In this document: in pieces, positions 1-5,790 of the stretch
Layout of the letters: each line of letters begins with the position of its first letter
How positions within the stretch are numbered: position 1 is the stretch's first letter
Notes under the pieces: model-generated
What the model saw: the letters and a program-made list of their open reading frames with translations, nothing else
Databases searched by the model: none
Told to the model about the DNA's origin: nothing
Position numbers and translations under genes: made by a program
Source of the DNA: an uncultured Chloroflexota bacterium
GTDB lineage: Bacteria > Chloroflexota > Anaerolineae > B4-G1 > DUEL01
Direction of reading: 5' to 3'
NCBI GenBank assembly: GCA_937138275.1
Contig: CAKZOY010000455.1
Location: 1-5,986, forward strand
DNA: 5,986 nucleotides

Positions 1-1278
1 CCGGAGGGGCCGCGCCCGCTGGAGCCCCTCCCGCCCTTTGAGCGCCACCCGGAGCGCTACGTCATCGTCCCGGCCCATGCCCGCCGCCTCCATCCCTGGG
101 TGGAGGAACGACTCCAGAAAATTGCGGCCTGGGCCGAGACGGCGCCCGTTAACCGCATAGAATGGGGCGACCGCTCCCTGGGCATCATCACCTGCGGGAT
201 GGCCTACCAGCACGTCCGCGAACTCTTTCCGACGTACTCCGTCCTCAAACTGGGTATGGTCTATCCCCTACCCCGCCAGATGATCCAGGACTTCGCCGCG
301 CAGGTGGAGCGATTGGTCATCATAGAAGAACTGGACCCCTTCATTGAGGAACAGGTCCGGGCATGGGGCATTCCGGTCGCGGCAGGAAAGGACTATTTCC
401 CTCTGGTGGGCGAATTGACGCTGGCGCGGGTGCGGGAGGCAGCCTTGCGGGCAGGCCTGCCGGTAGACCCGCTGCCGGAGCGGGTGGAACCCCTGACCGC
501 GCCTCTGGTCCCGCCGCGCCCTCCGGCGATGTGTCCGGGCTGCCCGCACCGGGCCTTTTTCTACAACCTGCGCCGCTGGCGGCGGCAAGCCGTCTTCCCC
601 GGCGACATCGGCTGCTACTCTATGGGCTTCCAGCCCCCCTTTGACGCCATGGACTCCATCATTTCCATGGGCGCCAGCATCGGCGTCGCCCACGGATTGA
701 AGAAAGCGGGCGCGCAGGAGAAGGTCATCGCCATCATCGGCGACTCCACGTTCTTCCATGCCGGCCTCTCTCCATTGGCGAATGCCGTCTACAACAACAG
801 CAACATCATTGTGGCGATCCTGGATAACCGCATCACGGCGATGACCGGCGGGCAGCAGCACCCCGGCACCGGCATCACCCTGCAGGGCCAGCAGGGCCGC
901 GCGATTGACATCGCGCCGGTGGTCCGCGCCCTGGGCGTGGAGCACGTCTGGGAAGCGGACGCCTGGAACGTGCGGGGGATCAACGATGTGCTGAAAGAGG
1001 CGATGGCGGTAGAAGAGGGTCCGGCGGTGGTGATTGTCAAGGGGGCCTGCATCTTCACCCCGTATTTCCAGCGGCGGCCCGTGGTGGCGGTGGACCCGGA
1101 GACCTGCAACGGCTGCGGGACCTGTTTCCGGGTCGGCTGTCCAGCCATCCTCAAGAGCGAGGTCATAGACTCGCGCACCAATCAGCCGAAGGCGCAGATA
1201 GACGCCCTGCTCTGCACCGGCTGCACCGTCTGCCTGCAGGTCTGCCCGCAGCGGGCGATCTATGAGACGGGGGGATAG
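1..1278 (+). CDS. iorA: Indolepyruvate:ferredoxin oxidoreductase alpha subunit, 5'-truncated by the window edge
   Basis: This cytoplasmic enzyme oxidatively decarboxylates aryl 2-oxoacids (indolepyruvate, phenylpyruvate) from transaminated aromatic amino acids to aryl-acyl-CoA, reducing ferredoxin; it normally works with a beta subunit, IorB. The frame is open from base 1 and already reads like the family (PERYVIVPAHARRLHPWVEER), so the GTG near base 100 is internal and the true start lies upstream. About 425 residues are visible; family members are roughly 600, so some 180 N-terminal residues are missing. Numbering from base 1: a CPGCPHR motif (C178, C181, H183); GDIGCYSMG (201-209); MGASIGVAHG (from 223); a thiamine-diphosphate/Mg motif from GDS (247-249) to DN (275-276). 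The C-terminus has two 4Fe-4S motifs: C369-x2-C372-x2-C375-x4-C380-P and C405-x2-C408-x2-C411-x3-C415-P. It ends at TAG 1276-1278. No iorB follows; the next gene is convergent. Confidence 0.93.
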   Translation, partial: PEGPRPLEPLPPFERHPERYVIVPAHARRLHPWVEERLQKIAAWAETAPVNRIEWGDRSLGIITCGMAYQHVRELFPTYSVLKLGMVYPLPRQMIQDFAAQVERLVIIEELDPFIEEQVRAWGIPVAAGKDYFPLVGELTLARVREAALRAGLPVDPLPERVEPLTAPLVPPRPPAMCPGCPHRAFFYNLRRWRRQAVFPGDIGCYSMGFQPPFDAMDSIISMGASIGVAHGLKKAGAQEKVIAIIGDSTFFHAGLSPLANAVYNNSNIIVAILDNRITAMTGGQQHPGTGITLQGQQGRAIDIAPVVRALGVEHVWEADAWNVRGINDVLKEAMAVEEGPAVVIVKGACIFTPYFQRRPVVAVDPETCNGCGTCFRVGCPAILKSEVIDSRTNQPKAQIDALLCTGCTVCLQVCPQRAIYETGG

Positions 1279-1295
1279 CAGACCCCGTATGGGTA

Positions 1296-1336
1296 GGTTT
1301 CTGGGCGGGCGGCCGAAGGCCGCCCGCCCAGAAACC
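1296..1336. repeat. Perfect 19-bp inverted repeat with a GAA triloop
   Basis: Left arm 1296-1314 (begins GGTTTCTGGGCGGGC) is the exact reverse complement of right arm 1318-1336; the loop is GAA at 1315-1317. It starts 17 bp after the iorA stop, so the transcript would form a very stable GC-rich stem, probably acting as a terminator or 3'-end protector for iorA. No T-run follows the stem on either strand (the nearest, five Ts, is at 1358-1362), so it is not a textbook intrinsic terminator. A dispersed genomic palindrome is the alternative. Confidence 0.85.
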
Positions 1337-1345
1337 CCCGTAAAA

Positions 1346-1459
1346 TGAAGTTTGGCCTTTTTAACAATTCGCTTTGATTTTATTCCAAATAATCGTCAAG
1401 CGAACAAGTTGCCTTCCCTCTCCATTTCGGGCTATTTGGGCCCAAAAGGCCAAACTTCA
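1346..1459. repeat. 114-bp AT-rich segment bounded by perfect 16-bp inverted repeats (MITE-like candidate)
   Basis: The outer left 16 bases (1346-1361, TGAAGTTTGGCCTTTT) are exactly repeated in inverse at 1444-1459, with an 82-base spacer. My hand count gives about 41% GC for the 114 bp, well below the flanking genes. A 12-bp palindrome (TTTGGGCCCAAA, 1435-1446) overlaps the right repeat by three bases. The segment encodes no protein. Terminal inverted repeats, short length and foreign composition fit a miniature transposable element remnant, but I see no target-site duplication. A long-range transcript stem is the alternative. The inverted repeats are certain; the mobile-element reading is inference. 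Confidence 0.4.
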
Positions 1460-1477
1460 CCTCGTGGGCATCCCGAA

Positions 1478-1500
1478 GCCGCAGGTTTCAACCTGACGGC
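1478..1500. repeat. Small imperfect hairpin
   Basis: GCCG-CAGGTT (1478-1487) pairs with AACCTG-CGGC (1490-1500) with one bulged A at 1496 and a very tight turn (TC, in practice TTCA). On the plus strand it is followed by A-rich, not T-rich, sequence, so it is not a plus-strand terminator. Its role is unknown; it may be one copy of a dispersed intergenic repeat. Confidence 0.4.
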
Positions 1501-1548
1501 AAAAAACGAAAAGAAAAGGCGAAGGGGTAAGCGAGCGAAATACCCTTC
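1501..1548 (-). terminator. Probable intrinsic terminator of the CPBP-Nudix gene
   Basis: Read on the minus strand, the stop codon of the CPBP-Nudix gene is followed after about 10 bases by a stem: GAAGGGTA (complement of 1541-1548) pairs with TACCCCTTC (complement of 1521-1529) with one bulged base and an 11-base loop. A T-rich tract follows at once: after GCC come runs of four, four and six Ts, broken by C and CG (complement of 1501-1517). Stem plus U-tract downstream of a stop is the classic layout; the interrupted tract and bulge lower confidence. Confidence 0.55.
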
Positions 1549-1558
1549 TGAACGGGCT

Positions 1559-3058
1559 TTACGGGGGAGAGGACGGGATATGCGGCAACCATTGCAGAGC
1601 CGCTTCATGCGCCAGGGCACGGAAGCGACCCCAGTCGGCCCACTCCGGCGGCAGTGCCCGTAATTCCTCCGCTACCTTCGCCAGCATATCCGGCGATACC
1701 CACTGGAAGTCGGCGATGCGCTCCCCGATGTCCCCAGGCCGCGGTTCTCCCTCCACTTCCGCCAGGACCACCCAGGAGTGGAAGAACTGCCTCTGCCGAC
1801 CATACTGGAAGGTCACACTCAGGACACCCAGGGGGCGCGGATCCTGTATCTCCAGTCCCGTCTCCTCTTGTGCTTCCCGGCGGGCTGCGGCCAGGACGGA
1901 CTCGCCCGGCAGAATCCCCCCACTGGGCAGCCGGAAGACGCCCGGCGGGTAGAAGGATTTGTTGTGCAGAAGAATGCGGCCATTTTTCTCGCGCAGGAGC
2001 AGCACAACCTCTCCCATCCGGTGTTTCCGCTCGGCCGCCGCGACGACGAAATCCCGGAAGAAATCCGCTCCGACTTTCAGTCTGTAGTGCCGGTAAGGAA
2101 GCACCCCTCTACGCTCCGCATCGGCCCGCTGACGACGAAGGACACCCACCAGAGTCGCCGGGCGGCGGGTGAGGGCCCAGAGAGGGAGCAAACTTATCAG
2201 CAGGATAGCGGTGGAAAGAAGCCCCCCCTCAGGACCAAAAGCCGCCCCGGTGACCACTGCCGGATCACCTGTCTGAAGGGCCAGCAGACCGTCCCACGGC
2301 ATTCCACTCACCGGTAGCCCCAGAATCGGCCCCTGGGTGAGGTTCCAGGCATAGTGATAGGCGATCGCCAGCCAGAGGGTTCCGGTCCGCTCCACCGCCA
2401 GGGCGAAAACCATCCCCGCCAGGGTGATGTTCACCAGCGCCAGCACGCTGACGTTGGGGTTCAGGGCATGAAACAGGCCGAAGAGGATGGAAGGGACCAG
2501 TACTCCTACCACCGGTCCCCGCCAGGTGGTGAAGAGGCGCTGGAGATAGCCGCGAAAGGCCAACTCTTCGGCCGCGGCCGCCGGAAGGAGCGCGATCGCA
2601 TCCAGCAGGAAAGCCCCCCAGGAAGCGTTGCCCGCCTGGAGCGGTTGCGGTTTCAGCGCCAGGATAACGGCCCCGATAAAGAGCATATTTCCCACCCCCA
2701 GCGCCATTCCCCCCGCCGAATCTCTACCGAACCGCGCCAGGTCCAACCCCATCGTCTCCACCGGCTCCCGGTCCAGGAAACGGCCCATCACCAGGGCCAG
2801 TCCCAACGCGGCCAATAGGCGAGCAACGCCAATGCCCAGAAAGAGCAGGCTGAGCGGCCGACCTCTGCTCAGATCGCCCAGCGCCGCCTCCAGCGGAATG
2901 CCAGCCAGAAGCAACGCCCCGATATACAGGATGCCGACCAGAAGGCCCAGCACGATATCGGCGACCAGCAGGCCGAAGGTGTAAATCCCCGCCCGCCACA
3001 GAGGATGGAGCAGTGCTCCGCGCAGAAAGAATCGTCTGCAACCCTGAGATTCTCCCAT
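1559..3058 (-). CDS. CPBP-family (CAAX-type) intramembrane protease fused to a Nudix hydrolase
   Basis: Single 499-residue frame with two domains. Residues about 20-300 are a polytopic membrane CPBP (Abi/CAAX prenyl endopeptidase-like) domain with hydrophobic segments near 26-53, 70-92, 118-135, 150-162, 183-197, 205-222 and 278-296. It keeps the three family motifs: E164-E165-xxx-R169, F193-xxx-H197 and H235-xxx-N239. After a basic linker (about 297-345), residues about 346-490 form a Nudix domain with an intact box at 380-402 (G380-x5-E386-x7-R394-E395-x2-E398-E399-x-G401), so hydrolysis of a nucleoside diphosphate-linked substrate is predicted. CPBP enzymes cleave membrane-embedded peptides; the fused substrates are unknown. 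I chose the ATG at 3056-3058 because AAGG lies 7 bases upstream; an in-frame GTG at 3119-3121 and ATG at 3071-3073 lack such a site, and the GTG falls inside a hairpin. It follows the PIG-L gene by 82 bp. Confidence 0.85.
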   Translation of the reverse strand: MGESQGCRRFFLRGALLHPLWRAGIYTFGLLVADIVLGLLVGILYIGALLLAGIPLEAALGDLSRGRPLSLLFLGIGVARLLAALGLALVMGRFLDREPVETMGLDLARFGRDSAGGMALGVGNMLFIGAVILALKPQPLQAGNASWGAFLLDAIALLPAAAAEELAFRGYLQRLFTTWRGPVVGVLVPSILFGLFHALNPNVSVLALVNITLAGMVFALAVERTGTLWLAIAYHYAWNLTQGPILGLPVSGMPWDGLLALQTGDPAVVTGAAFGPEGGLLSTAILLISLLPLWALTRRPATLVGVLRRQRADAERRGVLPYRHYRLKVGADFFRDFVVAAAERKHRMGEVVLLLREKNGRILLHNKSFYPPGVFRLPSGGILPGESVLAAARREAQEETGLEIQDPRPLGVLSVTFQYGRQRQFFHSWVVLAEVEGEPRPGDIGERIADFQWVSPDMLAKVAEELRALPPEWADWGRFRALAHEAALQWLPHIPSSPP

Positions 3059-3093
3059 ATTATTGCCTTGCATTAGAAGGGGTGAGGTGTGGA

Positions 3094-3124
3094 GTTGTGA
3101 GAACGGCGAAGCCGTCCCCACAAC
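3094..3124. repeat. Intergenic hairpin with a GAA-loop core
   Basis: GTTGTG (3094-3099) pairs with CACAAC (3119-3124), and inside, ACGGC (3103-3107) pairs with GCCGT (3111-3115) around a GAA loop (3108-3110); a 3x3 internal loop (AGA/CCC) separates the stems. It lies between the PIG-L stop and the start of the CPBP-Nudix gene. No T-run follows on the minus strand, so it is more likely an attenuating or mRNA-stabilising structure, or a dispersed palindrome, than a full terminator. Confidence 0.6.
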
Positions 3125-3140
3125 CCCGCCTTAATTGGGA

Positions 3141-3941
3141 TCAGTTAGTGGATCCACCCAGTAGAGTCTCTACAATCGGATGGAAACGGACATAGCGGAA
3201 CGCCTCTCCATAGGCAAACCCCGCCTTCTGCCCAATCTGCGCGGCCTCTGAACGGAGCGCCCAGGCCGTCGCTGCGGCCGGGTCCTCCACCATCGGCCCC
3301 AGCATCGCCCGCAGGTCCAGCCCTGCCAGCCGGGCCTGCCGGACCACTTCCTCCACCAGGAAGCGCACCTGGCTCTTGTGCTCAGCCATCGCAGCGATTT
3401 TCTTCTCTATGGTCTCGGTGATGTCCACAATTTTGTTGGCCCCGGCGGGGTCGGGGGTGTAAAAGTACTTCTCCGCCACAAGATGAGGCTCCAGCCCCTC
3501 GTCCATATGTTCTGGATGGAAGAGGGGGAGATGGGCAAAGTGGACCGCGTCCGACGCCGCCCGCGCCACCGCCCGATGGTCGGGATGGACCTCCGCCAGG
3601 TAGAGGGGGTCTTCGGCGATGACGATGTCGGGCTTGTATTGCCGGATGAGGCGGACGAACTGCTCCCGCAACACCCCCGGCGGGAGCCGGTCCAGTTCCA
3701 GGTCGGGGTGTTCTAAGAAGACCGGGGGCTCGGCGCCCAGGACGGCGGCGGCCCGCGTCGCCTCCTCCCGGCGGATCGCAGCCAGCGTATCGGCATCGTA
3801 CTCAAAAGACCCTTTATTGCCGCTGGAGGCGATGACAATGACCACCCGATGCCCCTCGGCGACCATTTTCGCAATCGTCCCTCCGGCGAAGACCTCCGCG
3901 TCGTCGGGATGGGGGGTGAGAACCAGAACCGTCTTGGACAT
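3141..3941 (-). CDS. PIG-L/LmbE-family deacetylase
   Basis: Zinc-dependent N-deacetylase family that includes GlcNAc-PI de-N-acetylase, MshB and BshB; members remove an acetyl group from GlcNAc-type substrates in the cytoplasm. The 266-residue product has the usual length. The N-terminus reads TVLVLTPHPDDAEVFAGG, with the P-H11-P-D13-D14-A-E16 motif supplying catalytic Asp13 and zinc ligands His11 and Asp14. The second metal motif is H119-P-D-H122-R. The stretch NKIVDITETIEKKIAAMAEHKSQ (169-191) is typical of bacterial LmbE-like proteins. The exact substrate cannot be told. The start is ATG 3939-3941, with AGGAG four bases upstream; an in-frame ATG at 3957-3959 has no ribosome site and would place AGGAG inside the gene. 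It follows the ketopantoate-reductase-like gene by 39 bp, suggesting one transcript. No bshA, bshC or mycothiol gene is visible, so a thiol-cofactor role is not supported. Confidence 0.9.
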   Translation of the reverse strand: MSKTVLVLTPHPDDAEVFAGGTIAKMVAEGHRVVIVIASSGNKGSFEYDADTLAAIRREEATRAAAVLGAEPPVFLEHPDLELDRLPPGVLREQFVRLIRQYKPDIVIAEDPLYLAEVHPDHRAVARAASDAVHFAHLPLFHPEHMDEGLEPHLVAEKYFYTPDPAGANKIVDITETIEKKIAAMAEHKSQVRFLVEEVVRQARLAGLDLRAMLGPMVEDPAAATAWALRSEAAQIGQKAGFAYGEAFRYVRFHPIVETLLGGSTN

Positions 3942-3945
3942 ATCG

Positions 3946-3951
3946 CTCCTT
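3946..3951 (-). promoter_or_regulatory. Ribosome binding site that sets the PIG-L gene start
   Basis: Minus-strand AAGGAG (complement of 3946-3951) ends four bases before ATG 3939-3941. It favours this start over the in-frame ATG 18 bases upstream. The purine-rich leader further upstream (complement of 3966-3985) has no competing site. Confidence 0.65.
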
Positions 3952-3980
3952 TTCGCCATTACACTTTACGTTTTTTCTTT

Positions 3981-4919
3981 TTACGAGAATTGCAGTTCCC
4001 CGCGCGCCCGCCGCTCCAGTGGCAGCAGGCAGTGGTAAATGAAGGTATGGATGGGGGTGTCCACCCCTACCTGTCTGCCGATCCGGACGACCGCGCCCGC
4101 CAGATAGTCCAGTTCGGACGGCCGTCCGGCGGCGATGTCCCGCTGCATAGAGGTCGTCCCTTCGGGGGGCATGCCGTCAATGAGGGCGAGGGTGCGCGCC
4201 GGGACGTCGTCGGCGAGCCGGACGCCCCGCGCCCGCCCGACGGCAAAGGCTTCGGCGATGGCTCCCTCCAGCAGCGCGCGCGTCTCCGGGAGCGAGCGCA
4301 GGATGCCCACCGGCGCCCGGGTCACCGCGCCCAGCCCGGCGAAAGGGGCAATGAAGAGGAACTTCTCCCACAGGGCGACGTGGATATCGGGGGGAATCTC
4401 GGCCCGCACGCCAGCCCGCGTGAAGACTTCCCGCAGCCGTTCGGCCCGCGCGCTGGGGCGGTTATCCCGTTCGCCGAAGGCCACGTATGGCTCCATCCCG
4501 CCGTGGCGGATGCGGCCCGGGGCGGTCACGATGCTGATGATGCGGCAAAGTCCCCCCAGGACCCGCTCCGCGCCCCAAACGGCAGCCAGTTGCTCCGAAG
4601 CCTCCACGCCGTTCTCCAGCGGGACGATGAACGTCTCCGGCCCCAGGAGCGGGCCCATCGCGGGGGCGACCTCCGGCACCTGCCAGGCCTTGACGCCGAC
4701 CAGCACCACGTCCACCGGCCCGACCTCCTCCGGGCGGTCGGTGGCCTGGGCGGGGTAGATGTGGAAATCCCCCAGCGGGCTTTCCACGAAGAGGCCGTTC
4801 TGGCGGATGGCGTCCAGGTGCGCCCCGCGGGCGATGAAGACGATATCCTCGCCAGCCCGGGCCAACCGTCCTCCAAAATACGCTCCTACAGCACCGGCTC
4901 CGAAAATGGCGATGCGCAT
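3981..4919 (-). CDS. panE: Ketopantoate reductase family protein (2-dehydropantoate 2-reductase)
   Basis: Predicted NADPH-dependent reduction of 2-dehydropantoate to pantoate for pantothenate and CoA synthesis, in the cytoplasm. The 312 residues match the family's usual length (about 290-330). The N-terminal Rossmann domain begins MRIAIFGAGAVGAYFGG with G7-A-G9-A-V-G12. VGVKAWQ carries K77 and LENGVEAS carries N103, both at conserved cofactor/substrate positions. In the C-terminal domain, WEKF holds the catalytic-type K186, and S257 with E269 (SMQRDIAAGRPSELDY) have the 12-residue spacing of the known Ser/Glu pair. ATG 4917-4919 has a strong GGAGGG six bases upstream (complement of 4926-4931). 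It heads the minus-strand cluster. No panB or panC is nearby and the superfamily includes paralogues with other substrates, so the symbol is tentative while the family assignment is firm. Confidence 0.85.
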   Translation of the reverse strand: MRIAIFGAGAVGAYFGGRLARAGEDIVFIARGAHLDAIRQNGLFVESPLGDFHIYPAQATDRPEEVGPVDVVLVGVKAWQVPEVAPAMGPLLGPETFIVPLENGVEASEQLAAVWGAERVLGGLCRIISIVTAPGRIRHGGMEPYVAFGERDNRPSARAERLREVFTRAGVRAEIPPDIHVALWEKFLFIAPFAGLGAVTRAPVGILRSLPETRALLEGAIAEAFAVGRARGVRLADDVPARTLALIDGMPPEGTTSMQRDIAAGRPSELDYLAGAVVRIGRQVGVDTPIHTFIYHCLLPLERRARGELQFS

Positions 4920-4951
4920 TGTGTTCCCTCCACAGAAAAATCCCTGAATAA

Positions 4952-4957
4952 TTTTAC
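4952..4957 (-). promoter_or_regulatory. Candidate -10 element for the panE-like gene
   Basis: Minus-strand TAAAAT (complement of 4952-4957) sits 32 bases before the ATG, giving a leader of about 25 bases that includes the GGAGGG site. It is part of the 11-base word GGTAAAATTAT (complement of 4948-4958), an AT island in GC-rich DNA. A -35 match is weak: TTTGCC (complement of 4974-4979) at 16-bp spacing. Confidence 0.45.
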
Positions 4958-5045
4958 CCCAGAATCAGCAGGCGGCAAAGCGGAGAACGCAGAAACCCGA
5001 CGGAAGTACCTTTGGCGCCCGATTTCCCCTTTTCCGGGTTTGCGG

Positions 5046-5051
5046 TAAAAT
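5046..5051 (+). promoter_or_regulatory. Candidate -10 element for the DUF166 gene
   Basis: TAAAAT lies 25 bases before the ATG at 5077, leaving a very short leader that begins close to the ribosome site. It is inside GGTAAAATTAT (5044-5054), identical to the word on the other strand at 4948-4958. The -35 region at 17-bp spacing is only TTTCCC (5023-5028), so an activator or a non-standard sigma preference is possible. Confidence 0.45.
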
Positions 5052-5060
5052 TATCGCGAC

Positions 5061-5068
5061 GGAGGTGA
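5061..5068 (+). promoter_or_regulatory. Strong ribosome binding site deciding the DUF166 start
   Basis: GGAGGTGA is an extended match to the 16S rRNA 3' end and lies eight bases before ATG 5077-5079. An in-frame GTG (5065-5067) falls within this site, so it cannot use it and is rejected as the start. Confidence 0.8.
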
Positions 5069-5076
5069 GAGAAACG

Positions 5077-5790
5077 ATGCGGATTCTGGCGATTGTTGCG
5101 GGAAAATACGGCATGCGCATTGTGGAGCACATCCGCCGCTGCGCGCCCCCCACCTGGCAGGTGACCGCCATCCCGGCACCCACCGGGCTTCCGGTGGTGG
5201 TGGATGACCCCGAAGAATATCTGCCGACGGACCTGCCCCCCGCCGACCTGATTCTTTTTATGGCCGAAAGCGACCGCGCCGCCCAGTTGCTGCCCGCGCT
5301 GGCGGTGCGGACGGGCGCCCGGGCCGTGATCGCCCCGATAGACCATGCCGCCTGGGTCCCCCTGGGGCTGCGGGGGCAATTGCTTCGGGAACTGCGCGCG
5401 ATGGGGGTGGAGATCGTCTTCCCCGAACCGTTCTGCGCCCTCACCGAAGACGGCCTGGGGCCGGTAGCGGCGGAGTTTGCCCGCCATTTTGGCCGACCGC
5501 GCCTTCGCGTGGCGGTGGACCCGTTCTCCCGGATACTGAGCGAAATCGCGGTGGAGCGGTGCTCCCCCTGCGGCTCCACCCATTTCGCCGCCGAGAAAGC
5601 ACGGGGCATGCCTGCGGCCGAGGCCGTCCCGCGCGCCGGGCTGATCTGCCTCCATTACCCTTGCCTGGCCTCCATGCAGCCCGAGCAGACCGAATCGGGG
5701 GTGGAGACGCTGATGCATACCTCGGGCAAAATCTTCAACGCCGCGCTGACCGAAGCGCTGGGTCGGTGGGAAGAAGATGAGCGGGGATAG
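5077..5790 (+). CDS. DUF166-family protein (DfsP-like, cysteine form)
   Basis: I recognise the DUF166 family (PF02593), known in archaea and anaerobic bacteria; some members are selenoproteins called DfsP. Some databases label it thymidylate synthase, a label I do not adopt. The 237-residue product starts MRILAIVAGKYGMRIVEHIRRC, a Rossmann-like opening strand and helix. Conserved-looking features are FPEPFCALTED (C120), RCSPCGSTHFAAEKARGM (C162-x2-C165) and GLICLHYPCLASM (C191, C196). C120, C162, C165 and C196 could together bind a metal or Fe-S cluster; this is inference. All six cysteines are encoded by TGC and there is no in-frame TGA, so this is the cysteine version. There is no signal peptide or membrane segment. 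It is transcribed away from the panE-like gene, and its end overlaps the following chelatase-like gene by 14 bases, implying translational coupling. True function is unknown. Confidence 0.85.
   Translation: MRILAIVAGKYGMRIVEHIRRCAPPTWQVTAIPAPTGLPVVVDDPEEYLPTDLPPADLILFMAESDRAAQLLPALAVRTGARAVIAPIDHAAWVPLGLRGQLLRELRAMGVEIVFPEPFCALTEDGLGPVAAEFARHFGRPRLRVAVDPFSRILSEIAVERCSPCGSTHFAAEKARGMPAAEAVPRAGLICLHYPCLASMQPEQTESGVETLMHTSGKIFNAALTEALGRWEEDERG

Larger units (their letters stand above)
1279..1558. other. Structured convergent intergenic region (no gene)
   Basis: This 280-bp gap lies between the iorA stop and the stop of the opposing CPBP-Nudix gene. I see no credible coding sequence: open frames here run antisense into the Nudix domain and resemble no family I know. 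It holds, in order, a perfect 19-bp hairpin (1296-1336), an AT-rich segment with 16-bp terminal inverted repeats (1346-1459), a small imperfect hairpin (1478-1500) and a minus-strand terminator (1501-1548). This is more structure than two convergent genes need for termination. Confidence 0.75.

Noticed and set aside
268..945. A 225-codon minus-strand open frame under iorA
   Set aside because: It is a shadow of a gene with unmistakable thiamine-diphosphate motifs; its translation is His/Arg/Gly-rich with no recognisable domain.
1352..1663. Plus-strand 103-codon frame crossing the intergenic region into the Nudix gene
   Set aside because: It has no ribosome site or family resemblance, and it overlaps the inverted-repeat element, the terminator and the antisense of a real gene end.
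1654..2317. Overlapping plus-strand frames opposite the Nudix and membrane domains
   Set aside because: Compositionally biased (Pro/Arg/Ser/Gly) antisense products with no motifs; the minus-strand frame contains an intact Nudix box and CPBP motifs.
3059..3121. N-terminal extension of the CPBP-Nudix protein to GTG 3119-3121 or ATG 3071-3073
   Set aside because: Neither has a ribosome site, the GTG lies in the 3094-3124 hairpin, and the extra residues are not family-like; ATG 3056-3058 has AAGG seven bases upstream.
3849..5048. A 399-codon plus-strand open frame antisense to the panE-like and PIG-L genes
   Set aside because: Its translation is low-complexity, rich in Arg, Gly, Asp and Pro, and matches no family, while both minus-strand genes beneath it have clear family motifs and ribosome sites. 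Long antisense frames are expected in GC-rich DNA.
5065..5076. GTG start for the DUF166 gene
   Set aside because: The GTG is part of the GGAGGTGA ribosome site that serves ATG 5077-5079.
5077..5790. Thymidylate synthase label for the DUF166 protein
   Set aside because: The label circulates for this family, but I see none of the ThyA or ThyX signature motifs, so no dTMP-synthesis function is claimed.
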